From positions 7,994,873-8,058,872 of the forward strand of contig CM046853.1 of the NCBI GenBank assembly GCA_025617745.1: 64,000 nt of DNA, read 5' to 3'. Origin of the DNA: Heliocidaris erythrogramma. Lineage: Eukaryota > Echinodermata > Echinoidea > Camarodonta > Echinometridae. Position numbers and translations under genes: made by a program. Numbering within the stretch: position 1 is the first letter of the stretch; the number at the start of each line of letters is the position of its first letter. Below the pieces are notes generated by a model. That model searched no databases, had not been told where the DNA came from, and saw nothing but the letters and a program-made list of their open reading frames with translations. Of the stretch, positions 41,326-54,791 are shown piece by piece.

Positions 41326-42461
41326 TGTCATTCCATAACGCTTGGAATTACAGCAAAATAAAACGGGGGTCATACCTATAGCTAGAAGGTCCGATAGACC
41401 GACACCCAATAGATGGTTCGATAGACTGAATGTACGAGAGGATCCAATATAGTCCGAAGGTTCTATAGATCGAATGACCAACGGGTCCGATAGTCAGAAG
41501 GTCCGATAGATATAAGGTTCGATAGTCCGAATGTACATGAGGGTCAAATAGACAGAAGGTTCTATAGACCGAATCGGCAAAAGGGTCCGAATCGTCCGAT
41601 AGTCCGAAGATTCAGTAGGGGTCCAATAGTTAGAAGGTCCGATAGACCGACAATAAATACGTAAAAATGGTAAAATAGTGGATAGAAAATAAGTGGTTAA
41701 AATAAGTGGGGGCGTTATGTTTTCAAATCGTCAGCCCGTACCGTCCGTCCGTCCCCTATTTGCGCTCTCGGGATAACTTGGGAAACATTCGACGGATCAA
41801 CTTCAAACTTGGCTCATCTAGAGGAATGACTATTATCTGATTTATATTTTGGGGTCACAGGGTCAAAGGTAACAAAGGTTTTTGTGTCATTCCATAACGC
41901 TTGGAATTACAGCAAAATAAAACGGGGGTCATACCTATAGCTAGAAGGTCCGATAGTTAGCGGGTCCGATAGACCGACACCCAATAGATGGTTCGATAGA
42001 CTGAATGTACGAGAGGATCCAATATAGTCCGAAGGTTCTATAGATCGAATGACCAACGGGTCCGATAGTCAGAAGGTCCGATAGATATAAGGTTCGATAG
42101 TCCGAATGTACATGAGGGTCAAATAGACAGAAGGTTCTATAGACCGAATCGGCAAAAGGGTCCGAATCGTCCGATAGTCCGAAGATTCAGTAGGGGTCCA
42201 ATAGTTAGAAGGTCCGATAGACCGACAATAAATACGTAAAAATGGTAAAATAGTGGATAGAAAATAAGTGGTTAAAATAAGTGGGGGCGTTATGTTTTCA
42301 AATCGTCAGCCCGTACCGTCCGTCCGTCCCCTATTTGCGCTCTCGGGATAACTTGGGAAACATTCGACGGATCAACTTCAAACTTGGCTCATCTAGAGGA
42401 ATGACTATTATCTGATTTATATTTTGGGGTCACAGGGTCAAAGGTAACAAAGGTTTTTGTG
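41326..42461 (+). repeat. Tandem duplication of about 560 bp, each with a TCCGATAG minisatellite
   Basis: TGTCATTCCATAACGCTTGG starts each copy at 41326 and 41885. The second differs mainly by a 16-18 bp insertion of GTTAGCGGGTCCGATA type. Each copy contains many GTCCGATAG and GTTCGATAG words and ends with CCGTCCGTCCGTCC and CACAGGGTCAAAGGT, which relate it to the GGCGGAGGCATA repeats. An inverted, shortened copy lies at 44229-44349. Confidence 0.92.
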
Positions 42462-42647
42462 TTCATAATGTCATGAGAAGCTTTGGAGATCACTTTAAAC
42501 ACAGCCCATGTACGTGTATGCACAGAGAAGTGACAATGCTTTTATTAATTTAATAGGACCCGGACCCTCAGTAATTTCAGATAATAATTGCAGTGACAAA
42601 AGTATTTTTTTAGCTCATTACATAGAGTGTAATAAATTGTAAAATAT

Positions 42648-42838
42648 CAAGGGCGTATCCAGGATTTCCTAATAGGGGGGCGCCAGGCATTATTGATCGC
42701 CGTCCTGGGGGAGGGGTCTAAACTTTGAAGCCTATTTAATGAACAACTTTTTTTTTTTGCTAGTCTTTTTTTTTACGACGGCCAATAGGGGGGGGGGGGG
42801 GGCGCCTGTTGCGTCACCCCCTGGATACGCCACTGAAT
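42648..42838. mobile_element. MITE-like hairpin with GGCGTATCCAGG ends
   Basis: GGCGTATCCAGGATT near 42652 and CCCTGGATACGCCACTG near 42833 are inverted, with GGGGGGCGCC and GGGGGGGCGCC runs just inside. A related pair, TGGCAGATCCAGGGGC near 44583 and CCTGGATCCGCCCC near 44716, frames another copy. Confidence 0.65.
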
Positions 42839-44228
42839 ATGAATATGCGATTTGTTTCTTATCCTTTATATGTATAAACTTATTTTGTTATTGCCAATCG
42901 GTCTCGTTGGCTGCCCATCTGGGGCCTGGTGGCCTTAAGTGCTACAGCTCCTGCATGCGAGTGATGTGCCGAATGGGCTTGTACCTTAAATTGTCGGTGA
43001 ACGGAGCAGCAAGAGGGTACCAGGCCTAACTGGGTGAGCTAAGTATTCCAACTGGGTGATGCGAAATGGAATTTGATTTAGGTAATAAACCTCCATTAAA
43101 ATCTTCACAATTATCATCATTATGCAGCAAAGGTATTTAAGAGCTCTTTAACTCAGTGGAATATATAGAAATAGTTTCTGCGCTTATAAATGTTTTATTA
43201 TTATTATCAGTCCATGCTCACTCTACTCATCATCTTTTTAGGTTGTCCGCTTGGGGAGGACCTTATGCGTTTGTGTGACTCTCTGGGCGTAGGCCTGTTT
43301 GTCTGTTTGTGCCTGACGTCAACAAATATTATACACATATTTTCTTTTTACAAAATGTATTCTTTCTTTCATTGTCATTTTACCTCACACCTCTCACTGC
43401 CCCCTCTCTCTCTCGTTCGCTCGCTTTGCTCGCTCATACAATCAAGAAACTAGGCCTAGATTGTTTCTTGCAGCAAGCACCTCTTACGTCCTGCAGCAAG
43501 CCCGAATATCATAATATTCGGGCAGTGAGGTATCCGACTATTCTCGAATTCCCAACCCCCCTTCCCCCCCCCCAAAAAAAAAAATGGTATAATTTACCCG
43601 ACAGAGTCCACAGACTAAAATTTGCCAAAAGGTAGTAGTAACATTCACAAAAGTGTAAAAGCTAACATCATAGCTAGTAGGAAAATATCACCTGACAACC
43701 CTAAAAAAAAAATGGAAACGCCCCCTCCCAAGAAGGTGGTAGGGCCTAATTGAAACAATTTCATTTCTATCCGTCAGAATCTTTTGTTGTCAGAATCTTA
43801 TCTTTTGTTACTTTTAATGAAATTTTAACTATAAAGTGTGCACCCCGTAAGATTTCTTTGTTTAAAATATAACACTTGTGTTAGAAGGGACGCCCTTTCC
43901 TCAGTTTGCTCCACTAGAAAAGAAATGCTTCGGGCATGATGGGCCTCGGGGCTTTAGTGTGCACCATATAATTAGATTTCCATATTTCAAAAAATGGTCA
44001 GCGATCATGATGCTCTGATTAAAATACTTTTAACATGTTGAAAATGTATAAAACAAAACGATAAGTTCCACATTTTTGTATTTTTTTGGGGGGGGGGGGG
44101 TAGGCCTACAGACCTAGTGCATCGGTTTATTACAATACACATGGAAGAAGATAAGGCATTAACCTTTTCCTTTTATGAGATAAAACTATTAACAACTTAT
44201 TGTATCCACTTATTTTACCTTCTTTACG
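42839..44228. other. Centre of the mirrored region, no gene seen
   Basis: This sequence carries low-complexity C, G and A runs (43560-43590, 43700-43730, 44088-44100) and no supported exon. It lies between the two inverted copies of the TCCGATAG repeat. Confidence 0.45.
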
Positions 44229-44349
44229 TTATTGTCGGTCTATCGGACCTTCTAACTATCGGACCCCTACTGAACCTTCGGTCGATCGAACCTTCTATCT
44301 ATTGGGTGTCGGTCTATTGGACCCGCTAACTATCGGTCCTCTAGCTATA
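44229..44349 (-). repeat. Inverted, internally deleted copy of the TCCGATAG repeat
   Basis: Read on the minus strand it runs CTATAGCTAGAGGACCGATA, GACCGACACCCAATAGAT and then CAGTAGGGGTCCGATAGTTA, with GTCCGATAGACCGACAAT at the end. It thus matches both ends of the 41372-41655 unit with the middle missing. Confidence 0.85.
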
Positions 44350-45306
44350 GGGCTGTAACCAATAAAACGTTGTGAGAATGGCGGGGTGTGCCCCCTCGAC
44401 TCCTTTGTGACCCAAAACTCTTAACCCCCCCCCCCCCCCCCCGGTGTCCGGTTATATGCCTTGAAGGTTAAACTTTCTTTCTCGGCGGCTTAATTCCCTG
44501 ACTACTACCCCCCCCCCCCCTCCTCACACGTAAAACAAGATTTGAATGGAAAAAAACTGTCCTCCCTTTTATACTTCAAGCATTGGCAGATCCAGGGGCA
44601 CTTCCGGCCCGTGACCCCCCCCCCCCCCTCCCTGGAAGAAAAGTATGCATTTTGACCATAGAGGATCCGCCCTTTTGTCGATTGTGCCCCCCATACTAAA
44701 TCCTGGATCCGCCCCTGATTTAAGCACCCTGTGGTTGCGTCCTTTCTCGTTTTGCTCCCACTGAATTCTGATTTGGATTTTGAAAATTCAAATCCCTTTC
44801 TTATCATTTCGATTTACCTCAACTTCTAAGATTTTTAGGATTTATCTACTCAACACAAAACTGCCAATATGCTATAGTTTAAAGCCAGATTTCAATTTGC
44901 TACAGTAAGAAGCAGGGAAAAAATCCTTCGGTACCTGACATATAATTATACATACAGCCCCTCTCCCCCCGCCCCTCCTCCCCCACTTTTTGGAGTAGAC
45001 ACGATTCATAAAACCTCGACAAAAAGGTTCGAAAATTGTCATTTTATAATGAGTGAAATCAAATGAGCTCCCCCCCCCCCCACCCCCCACTTTCAAAAGC
45101 CGCTCCGCGGCCCCTGATTTTTGAGAGTGTAAGAGGTTAAATTAATTTTGTTCATGTTCTGAGTACATCAAGTTGTAAAGAAAAATTCTTCAACATTTAC
45201 CTTAATATGTATGCCATTATTTATTTATAATTTCATACAATGCTCTTCACGACAATCAAAGTTATAAAACAATTTATGTCCAACTTGATTTTACTTTCGA
45301 TTCAAC
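44350..45306. other. C-rich spacer with GATCCAGGGGC / CCTGGATCCGCC hairpin
   Basis: Several poly-C runs (44425-44442, 44508-44521, 44616-44630, 45068-45085) alternate with diverged TCCTGGATCCGCCCC-type words. ORFs rich in Gly are poly-C by-products. No gene is supported. Confidence 0.5.
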
Positions 45307-48300
45307 ACTGTGCGGAAAACAGCGAATATGCCGGTTTCCATGTGCACTGTGCGGATAAGACCTCCGGTATGCCGGTTACTGCCCTGAATTCAATTTAAAA
45401 CAGTAAGGCCCAGACAAAAAGTTTCGGCATGTGACATATATGAGAGTAAAGAGCAACTATTCAGCTTTAACCTCATATGAATCATTCTTGAGTTAAAATG
45501 TCATACGACAGTTTTAGAAAGTATTCAAAGATAAAAATGAATTTTGTACATTTCCCTGTGTAGCATGCGGATGAGGCCTCCCGTATGCCGGTTACAGCCT
45601 TGGATTCACTTTAAAACAGTAAGACCCAGACAAAAAGTTTCGGCATGTGACCTATATGAGATTAAAGAGCAACTATTCAGCTTTCATCCCATATAGGTCA
45701 TGATTTAGTTAAAATGTCATACGACAGTTTTAAAAGGCTTTAAAGTTAAAAACGAATTCTGTACATTTCCGCTCTATTGTGCGGATAAGACCTCCGGAAT
45801 GACGTGTTGAGCCCTAATTTCACTTTAAAACAGTAAGACCCAGACAAAAAGTTTCGGCATGTGACCTGTATGAGATTAAAGAGCAACTATTCAGCTTTCA
45901 TCCCATATAGGTCATGATTTAGTTAAAATGTCATACGATAGTTTTAAAAGGCTTTAAAGTTAAAAACGAATTCTGTACATTTCCGCTCTATTGTGCGGAT
46001 AAGACCTCCGGAATGACGTGTTGAGCCCTAATTTCACTTCAAAACAGTAAGACCCAGACAAAAAGTTTCGGCATGTGACCTATATGAGAGTAAAGAGCAA
46101 CTATTCAGCTTTGATCTCATGTAGGTCATTTTTTAGTTAAAATGTCATACGATAGTTTTAAAAGGCTTTAAAGTTAGAAACGCATTCCGTCCATTTCCGT
46201 GTGTACTGTGCGGATAAGACGGCACGTATGCCGGTTACAGCCTTGGATTCAATTTAAAACAGTAAGACCCAGACAGAAAGTTTCGGCATGTGACCTATAT
46301 GAGAGTAAAGAGCAAGTATTTAGCTTTCCTCTCATATAAGTCATTATTTAGTTAAAATGTCATACGATAGTTTTAAAAGGCTTTAAAGTTAAAAACGAAT
46401 TCTGTACATTTCCGCTATATTGTGCGGATAAGACCTCCGGTATGAGGTTTCGAGCCCTAATTTCAATTTAAAACAGTAAGACCCAGACAAAAAGTTTCGG
46501 CATGTGACCTATATGAGATTAAAGATCAACTATTCAGCTTTAATATCATGTAGGTCATTATTTAGTTAAAATGTCATACAATAGTTTTAAAAGCCCTAAA
46601 AGTTAAAAACGAATTCTGTACATTTCCGCTATATTATGCGGATAAACCTCCGGTATGACGTTTCTAGCCCTAATTTCAATTTAAAACAGTAAGACCCAGA
46701 CAAAAAGTTTCGGCATGTGACCTATATGAGAGTAAAGAGCAACTATTCAGCTTTGATCTCATATAGGTCATTATTTAGTTAAAATGTCATACGATAGTTT
46801 TAAAAGGCTTTAAAGTTAAAAACTAATTCTGGACATTTCCGCTCTATTGTGCGGATAAGACCTCCGGTATGAGGTTTCGAGCCCTAATTTCAATTTAAAA
46901 CAGTAAGACCCAGACAAAAAGTTTCGGCATGTGACGTATATGAGATTAAAGATCAACTATTCAGCTTTGATCTCATGTAGGTCATTATTTAGTTAAAATG
47001 TCATACGATAGTTTTAAAAGCCCTAAAAGTTAAAAACGAATTCTGTACATTTCCGCTATATTATGCGGATAAGACCTCCGGTATGACGTTTCGAGCCCTA
47101 ATTTCAATTTAGAACAGTAAGACCCAGACAAAAAGTTTCGGCATGTGACCTATATGAGAGTAAAGAGCAACTATTCAGCTTTGATCTCATATAGGTCATT
47201 ATTTAGTTAAAATGTCATACGATAGTTTTAAAAGGCTTTAAAGTTAAAAACGAATTCTGGACATTTCCGCTCTATTGTGCGGATAAGACCTCCGTATGAC
47301 GTTTTCAGCCCTAACTTCACTTTAAAACAGTAAGACCCAGACAAAAAGTTTCGGCATGTGACGTATATGAGATTAAAGATCAACTATTCAGCTTTGATCT
47401 CATGTAGGTCATTATTTAGTTAAAATGTCATACGATAGTTTTAAAAGCCCTGAAAGTTAAAAACGAATTCTGTACATTTCCGCTATATTATGCGGATAAG
47501 ACCTCCGGTATGACGTTTCGAGCCCTAATTTCAATTTAAAACAGTAAGACCCAGACAAAAAGTTTCGGCATGTGACCTGTATGAGATTAAAGAGCAACTA
47601 TTCAGCTTTCATCCCATATAGGTCATGATTTAGTTAAAATGTCATACGATAGTTTTAAAAGGCTTTAAAGTTAAAAACGAATTCTGTACATTTCCGCTCT
47701 ATTGTGCGGATAAGACCTCCGGAATGACGTGTTGAGCCCTAATTTCACTTCAAAACAGTAAGACCCAGACAAAAAGTTTCGGCATGTGACCTATATGAGA
47801 GTAAAGAGCAACTATTCAGCTTTGATCTCATGTAGGTCATTTTTTAGTTAAAATGTCATACGATAGTTTTAAAAGGCTTTAAAGTTAGAAACGCATTCCG
47901 TCCATTTCCGTGTGTACTGTGCGGATAAGACGGCACGTATGCCGGTTACAGCCTTGGATTCAATTTAAAACAGTAAGACCCAGACAGAAAGTTTCGGCAT
48001 GTGACCTATATGAGAGTAAAGAGCAACTATTTAGCTTTCCTCTCATATAAGTCATTATTTAGTTAAAATGTCAAACGATAGTTTAAAAAGCATTAAAAGA
48101 TAAAAACGCATTTCGTCCATTTCCGTGTGTACTGTGCGGATAAGACGGCACGTATGCCGGTTACAGCCTTGGATTCAATTTAAAACAGTAAGACCCAGAC
48201 AAAAAATTTCGGCATGTGACTTATATGAGAGTAAAGAGCAACTATTTAGCTTCCATCTCATATAGGTCATTATTTAGTTAAAATGTCATACGATAGTTTT

Positions 48301-51300
48301 AAAAGGCTTTAAAGTTAAAAACGAATTCTGTACATTTCCGCTATATTGTGCGGATAAGACCTCCCGTATGCCAGTTACAGCCTTGGATTCAATTTAAAAC
48401 AGTAAGACCCAGACAAAAAGTTTCGGCAGGTGACCTACATGAGAGTAAAGAGCAACTATTCAGCTTTTATCTCATAGAAGTCATTATTTAGTTAAAATGT
48501 CATACGATAGTTTAAAAAGCATTAAAAGATAAAAACGCATTTCGTCCATTTCCGTGTGTACTGTGCGGATAAGACGGCACGTATGCCGGTTACAGCCTTG
48601 GATTCAATTTAAAACAGTAAGACCCAGACAAAAAGTTTCAGCATGTGACCTATATGAGATTAAAGATCAACTATTCAGCTTTAATATCATGTAGGTCATT
48701 ATTTAGTTAAAATGTCATACAATAGTTTTAAAAGCCCTGAAAGTTAAAAACGAATTCTGGACATTTCCGCTATATTATGCGGATAAACCTCCGGTATGAC
48801 GTTTCTAGCCCTATATTTCAATTTAAAACAGTAAGACCCAGACAAAAAGTTTCGGCATGTGACCTATATGACAGTAAAGAGCAACTATTCAGCTTTGATC
48901 TCATATAGGTCATTATTTAGTTAAAATGTCATACGATAGTTTTAAAAGGCTTTAAAGTTAAAAACGAATTCTGGACATTTCCGCTCTATTGTGCGGATAA
49001 GACCTCCGGTATGAGGTTTCGAGCCCTAATTTCAATTTAAAACAGTAAGACCCAGACAAAAAGTTTCGGCATGTGACCTATATGAGATTAAAGATCAACT
49101 ATTCAGCTTTAATATCATGTAGGTCATTATTTAGTTAAAATGTCATACGATAGTTTTAAAAGCCCTAAAAGTTAAAAACGAATTCTGTACATTTCCGCTA
49201 TATTATGCGGATAAGACCTCCGGTATGACGTTTCTAGCCCTAATTTCAATTTAAAACAGTAAGACCCAGACAAAAAGTTTCGGCATGTGACCTATATGAG
49301 AGTAAAGAGCAACTATTCAGCTTTGATCTCATGTAGGTCATTATTTAGTTAAAATGTCATACGATAGTTTTAAAAGCCCTAAAAGTTAAAAACGAATTCT
49401 GTACATTTCCGCTATATTATGCGGATAAGACCTCCGGTATGACGTTTCGAGCCCTAATTTCAATTTAGAACAGTAAGACCCAGACAAAAAGTTTCGGCAT
49501 GTGACCTATATGAGAGTAAAGAGCAACTATTCAGCTTTGATCTCATATAGGTCATTATTTAGTTAAAATGTCATACGATAGTTTTAAAAGGCTTTAAAGT
49601 TAAAAACGAATTCTGGACATTTCCGCTCTATTGTGCGGATAAGACCTCCGGTATGACGTTTTCAGCCCTAACTTCACTTTAAAACAGTAAGACCCAGACA
49701 AAAAGTTTCGGCATGTGACGTATATGAGATTAAAGATCAACTATTCAGCTTTGATCTCATGTAGGTCATTATTTAGTTAAAATGTCATACGATAGTTTTA
49801 AAAGCCCTGAAAGTTAAAAACGAATTCTGTACATTTCCGCTATATTATGCGGATAAGACCTCCGGTATGACGTTTCGAGCCCTAATTTCAATTTAAAACA
49901 GTAAGACCCAGACAAAAAGTTTCGGCATGTGACCTGTATGAGATTAAAGAGCAACTATTCAGCTTTCATCCCATATAGGTCATGATTTAGTTAAAATGTC
50001 ATACGATAGTTTTAAAAGGCTTTAAAGTTAAAAACGAATTCTGTACATTTCCGCTCTATTGTGCGGATAAGACCTCCGGAATGACGTGTTGAGCCCTAAT
50101 TTCACTTCAAAACAGTAAGACCCAGACAAAAAGTTTCGGCATGTGACCTATATGAGAGTAAAGAGCAACTATTCAGCTTTGATCTCATGTAGGTCATTTT
50201 TTAGTTAAAATGTCATACGATAGTTTTAAAAGGCTTTAAAGTTAGAAACGCATTCCGTCCATTTCCGTGTGTACTGTGCGGATAAGACGGCACGTATGCC
50301 GGTTACAGCCTTGGATTCAATTTAAAACAGTAAGACCCAGACAGAAAGTTTCGGCATGTGACCTATATGAGAGTAAAGAGCAACTATTTAGCTTTCCTCT
50401 CATATAAGTCATTATTTAGTTAAAATGTCAAACGATAGTTTAAAAAGCATTAAAAGATAAAAACGCATTTCGTCCATTTCCGTGTGTACTGTGCGGATAA
50501 GACGGCACGTATGCCGGTTACAGCCTTGGATTCAATTTAAAACAGTAAGACCCAGACAAAAAATTTCGGCATGTGACTTATATGAGAGTAAAGAGCAACT
50601 ATTTAGCTTCCATCTCATATAGGTCATTATTTAGTTAAAATGTCATACGATAGTTTTAAAAGGCTTTAAAGTTAAAAACGAATTCTGTACATTTCCGCTA
50701 TATTGTGCGGATAAGACCTCCCGTATGCCAGTTACAGCCTTGGATTCAATTTAAAACAGTAAGACCCAGACAAAAAGTTTCGGCAGGTGACCTACATGAG
50801 AGTAAAGAGCAACTATTCAGCTTTTATCTCATAGAAGTCATTATTTAGTTAAAATGTCATACGATAGTTTAAAAAGCATTAAAAGATAAAAACGCATTTC
50901 GTCCATTTCCGTGTGTACTGTGCGGATAAGACGGCACGTATGCCGGTTACAGCCTTGGATTCAATTTAAAACAGTAAGACCCAGACAAAAAGTTTCAGCA
51001 TGTGACCTATATGAGATTAAAGATCAACTATTCAGCTTTAATATCATGTAGGTCATTATTTAGTTAAAATGTCATACAATAGTTTTAAAAGCCCTGAAAG
51101 TTAAAAACGAATTCTGGACATTTCCGCTATATTATGCGGATAAACCTCCGGTATGACGTTTCTAGCCCTATATTTCAATTTAAAACAGTAAGACCCAGAC
51201 AAAAAGTTTCGGCATGTGACCTATATGACAGTAAAGAGCAACTATTCAGCTTTGATCTCATATAGGTCATTATTTAGTTAAAATGTCATACGATAGTTTT

Positions 51301-53177
51301 AAAAGGCTTTAAAGTTAAAAACGAATTCTGGACATTTCCGCTCTATTGTGCGGATAAGACCTCCGGTATGAGGTTTCGAGCCCTAATTTCAATTTAAAAC
51401 AGTAAGACCCAGACAAAAAGTTTCGGCATGTGACCTATATGAGATTAAAGATCAACTATTCAGCTTTAATATCATGTAGGTCATTATTTAGTTAAAATGT
51501 CATACGATAGTTTTAAAAGCCCTAAAAGTTAAAAACGAATTCTGTACATTTCCGCTATATTATGCGGATAAGACCTCCGGTATGACGTTTCGAGCCCTAA
51601 TTTCAATTTAGAACAGTAAGACCCAGACAAAAAGTTTCGGCATGTGACCTATATGAGAGTAAAGAGCAACTATTCAGCTTTGATCTCATATAGGTCATTA
51701 TTTAGTTAAAATGTCATACGATAGTTTTAAAAGGCTTTAAAGTTAAAAACGAATTCTGGACATTTCCGCTCTATTGTGCGGATAAGACCTCCGGTATGAC
51801 GTTTTCAGCCCTAACTTCACTTTAAAACAGTAAGACCCAGACAAAAAGTTTCGGCATGTGACGTATATGAGATTAAAGATCAACTATTCAGCTTTGATCT
51901 CATGTAGGTCATTATTTAGTTAAAATGTCATACAATAGTTTTAAAAGCCCTGAAAGTTAAAAACGAATTCTGTACATTTCCGCTATATTATGCGGATAAA
52001 CCTCCGGTATGACGTTTCTAGCCCTAATTTCAATTTAAAACAGTAAGACCCAGACAAAAAGTTTCGGCATGTGACCTATATGAGAGTAAAGAGCAACTAT
52101 TCAGCTTTGATCTCATATAGGTCATTATTTAGTTAAAATGTCATACGATAGTTTTAAAAGGCTTTAAAGTTAAAAACGAATTCTGGACATTTCCGCTCTA
52201 TTGTGCGGATAAGACCTCCGGTATGACGTTTTCAGCCCTAACTTCACTTTAAAACAGTAAGACCCAGACAAAAAGTTTCGGCATGTGACGTATATGAGAT
52301 TAAAGATCAACTATTCAGCTTTGATCCCATGTAGGTCATTATTTAGTTAAAATGTCATACGATAGTTTTAAAAGCCCTGAAAGTTAAAAACGAATTCTGT
52401 ACATTTCCGCTATATTATGCGGATAAGACCTCCGGTATGACGTTTCGAGCCCTAATTTCAATTTAAAACAGTAAGACCCAGACAAAATGTTTCGGCATGT
52501 GACCTATATGAGATTAAAGATCAACTATTCAGCTTTAATATCATGTAGGTCATTATTTAGTTAAAATGTCATACAATAGTTTTAAAAGCCCTGAAAGTTA
52601 AAAACGAATTCTGTACATTTCCGCTATATTATGCGGATAAACCTCCGGTATGACGTTTCTAGCCCTAATTTCAATTTAAAACAGTAAGACCCAGACAAAA
52701 AGTTTCGGCATGTGACCTATATGAGAGTAAAGAGCAACTATTCAGCTTTGATCTCATATAGGTCATTATTTAGTTAAAATGTCATACGATAGTTTTAAAA
52801 GGCTTTAAAGTTAAAAACTAATTCTGGACATTTCCGCTCTATTGTGCGGATAAGACCTCCGGTATGAGGTTTCGAGCCCTAATTTCACTTTAAAACAGTA
52901 AGACCCAGACAAAAAGTTTCGGCATGTGACGTATATGAGATTAAAGATCAACTATTCAGCTTTGATCTCATGTAGGTCATTATTTAGTTAAAATGTCATA
53001 CGATAGTTTTAAAAGCCCTAAAAGTTAAAAACGAATTCTGTACATTTCCGCTATATTATGCGGATAAGACCTCCGGTATGACGTTTCGAGCCCTAATTTC
53101 AATTTAGAACAGTAAGACCCAGACAAAAAGTTTCGGCATGTGACCTATATGAGAGTAAAGAGCAACTATTCAGCTTT
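45307..53177 (-). repeat. Satellite array, right arm part 1, inverted relative to the left arm
   Basis: The same satellite runs in the opposite direction. Each monomer shows CAGTAAGACCCAGACAAAAA, GTTTCGGCATGTGACC and GAGAGTAAAGAGCAACTATT, then TTAGTTAAAATGTCATACGA. Monomers differ mainly in the segment around GCGGATAAGACCTCCGG. A higher-order repeat of 2,357 bp (about eleven monomers) is visible: TGTGACCTGTATGAG at 47571 and 49928, and TTAGCTTTCC at 48031 and 50388. Confidence 0.97.
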
Positions 53178-53556
53178 CATACTAAAAGCTTTGTTATCCA
53201 TTGAATAAGATAATGAAATGATGTTGGGCTTTAAATATTCTCTACTGGGTTTGTTAAAATAGAACACCAAACAGAAGTTACAGAAGTTTTACAATGTATA
53301 TTCCTTTTCAACATTATATGCTCGTGTGGAAAACATTCTATAACATTTTTGAATTACGATTGATTTTCAAAGGCATGTTTTGGAAGATATTTTATGAAAA
53401 TTGTACTAGTAGAAATGATTGATAAAATTTTATGCTAATGATTTATTCTATGACTGACCTACCGACTGACTATTTATACATGTATAGCTACTGGCACACA
53501 GGACTCTAGTGGTCAAAAGTGCCATTCCTTTTTACTACAACAACAACAACAACAAC
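53178..53556 (+). mobile_element. 379-bp insertion with CAA tail and ATTCAGCTTT target duplication
   Basis: The satellite is broken exactly at ATTCAGCTTT (53168-53177), and that 10-mer is repeated after the insert (53557-53566). The insert ends in six CAA/ACA units. A 10-bp or longer duplication and a simple tail point to LINE-mediated retrotransposition of a short element. No tRNA-like boxes are seen. Uninterrupted counterparts of the site occur in neighbouring higher-order copies. Confidence 0.85.
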
Positions 53557-54791
53557 ATTCAGCTTTGATCTCATATAGGTCATTATTTAGTTAAAATGTC
53601 ATACGATAGTTTTAAAAGGCTTTAAAGTTAAAAACGAATTCTGGACATTTCCGCTCTATTGTGCGGATAAGACCTCCGGTATGACGTTTTCAGCCCTAAC
53701 TTCACTTTAAAACAGTAAGACCCAGACAAAAAGTTTCGGCATGTGACGTATATGAGATTAAAGATCAACTATTCAGCTTTGATCTCATGTAGGTCATTAT
53801 TTAGTTAAAATGTCATACGATAGTTTTAAAAGCCCTGAAAGTTAAAAACGAATTCTGTACATTTCCGCTATATTATGCGGATAAGACCTCCGGTATGACG
53901 TTTCGAGCCCTAATTTCAATTTAAAACAGTAAGACCCAGACAAAAAGTTTCGGCATGTGACCTATATGAGATTAAAGAGCAACTATTCAGCTTTCATCCC
54001 ATATAGGTCATGATTTAGTTAAAATGTCATACGATAGTTTTAAAAGGCTTTAAAGTTAAAAACGAATTCTGTACATTTCCGCTCTATTGTGCGGATAAGA
54101 CCTCCGGAATGACGTGTTGAGCCCTAATTTCACTTCAAAACAGTAAGACCCAGACAAAAAGTTTCGGCATGTGACCTATATGAGAGTAAAGAGCAACTAT
54201 TCAGCTTTGATCTCATGTAGGTCATTTTTTAGTTAAAATGTCATACGATAGTTTTAAAAGGCTTTAAAGTTAGAAACGCATTCCGTCCATTTCCGTGTGT
54301 ACTGTGCGGATAAGACGGCACGTATGCCGGTTACAGCCTTGGATTCAATTTAAAACAGTAAGACCCAGACAGAAAGTTTCGGCATGTGACCTATATGAGA
54401 GTAAAGAGCAAGTATTTAGCTTTCCTCTCATATAAGTCATTATTTAGTTAAAATGTCATACGATAGTTTAAAAAGCATTAAAAGATAAAAACGCATTCCG
54501 TCCATTTCCGTGTGTACTGTGCGGATAAGACGGCACGTATGCCGGTTACAGCCTTGGATTCAATTTAAAACAGTAAGACCCAGACAGAAAGTTTCGGCAT
54601 GTGACCTATATGAGAGTAAAGAGCAACTATTTAGCTTTCCTCTCATATAAGTCATTATTTAGTTAAAATGTCAAACGATAGTTTAAAAAGCATTAAAAGA
54701 TAAAAACGCATTTCGTCCATTTCCGTGTGTACTGTGCGGATAAGACGGCACGTATGCCGGTTACAGCCTTGGATTCAATTTAAAACAGTAA
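53557..54791 (-). repeat. Satellite array, right arm part 2
   Basis: The array resumes at the duplicated ATTCAGCTTT and continues in the same orientation as part 1. Confidence 0.95.
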
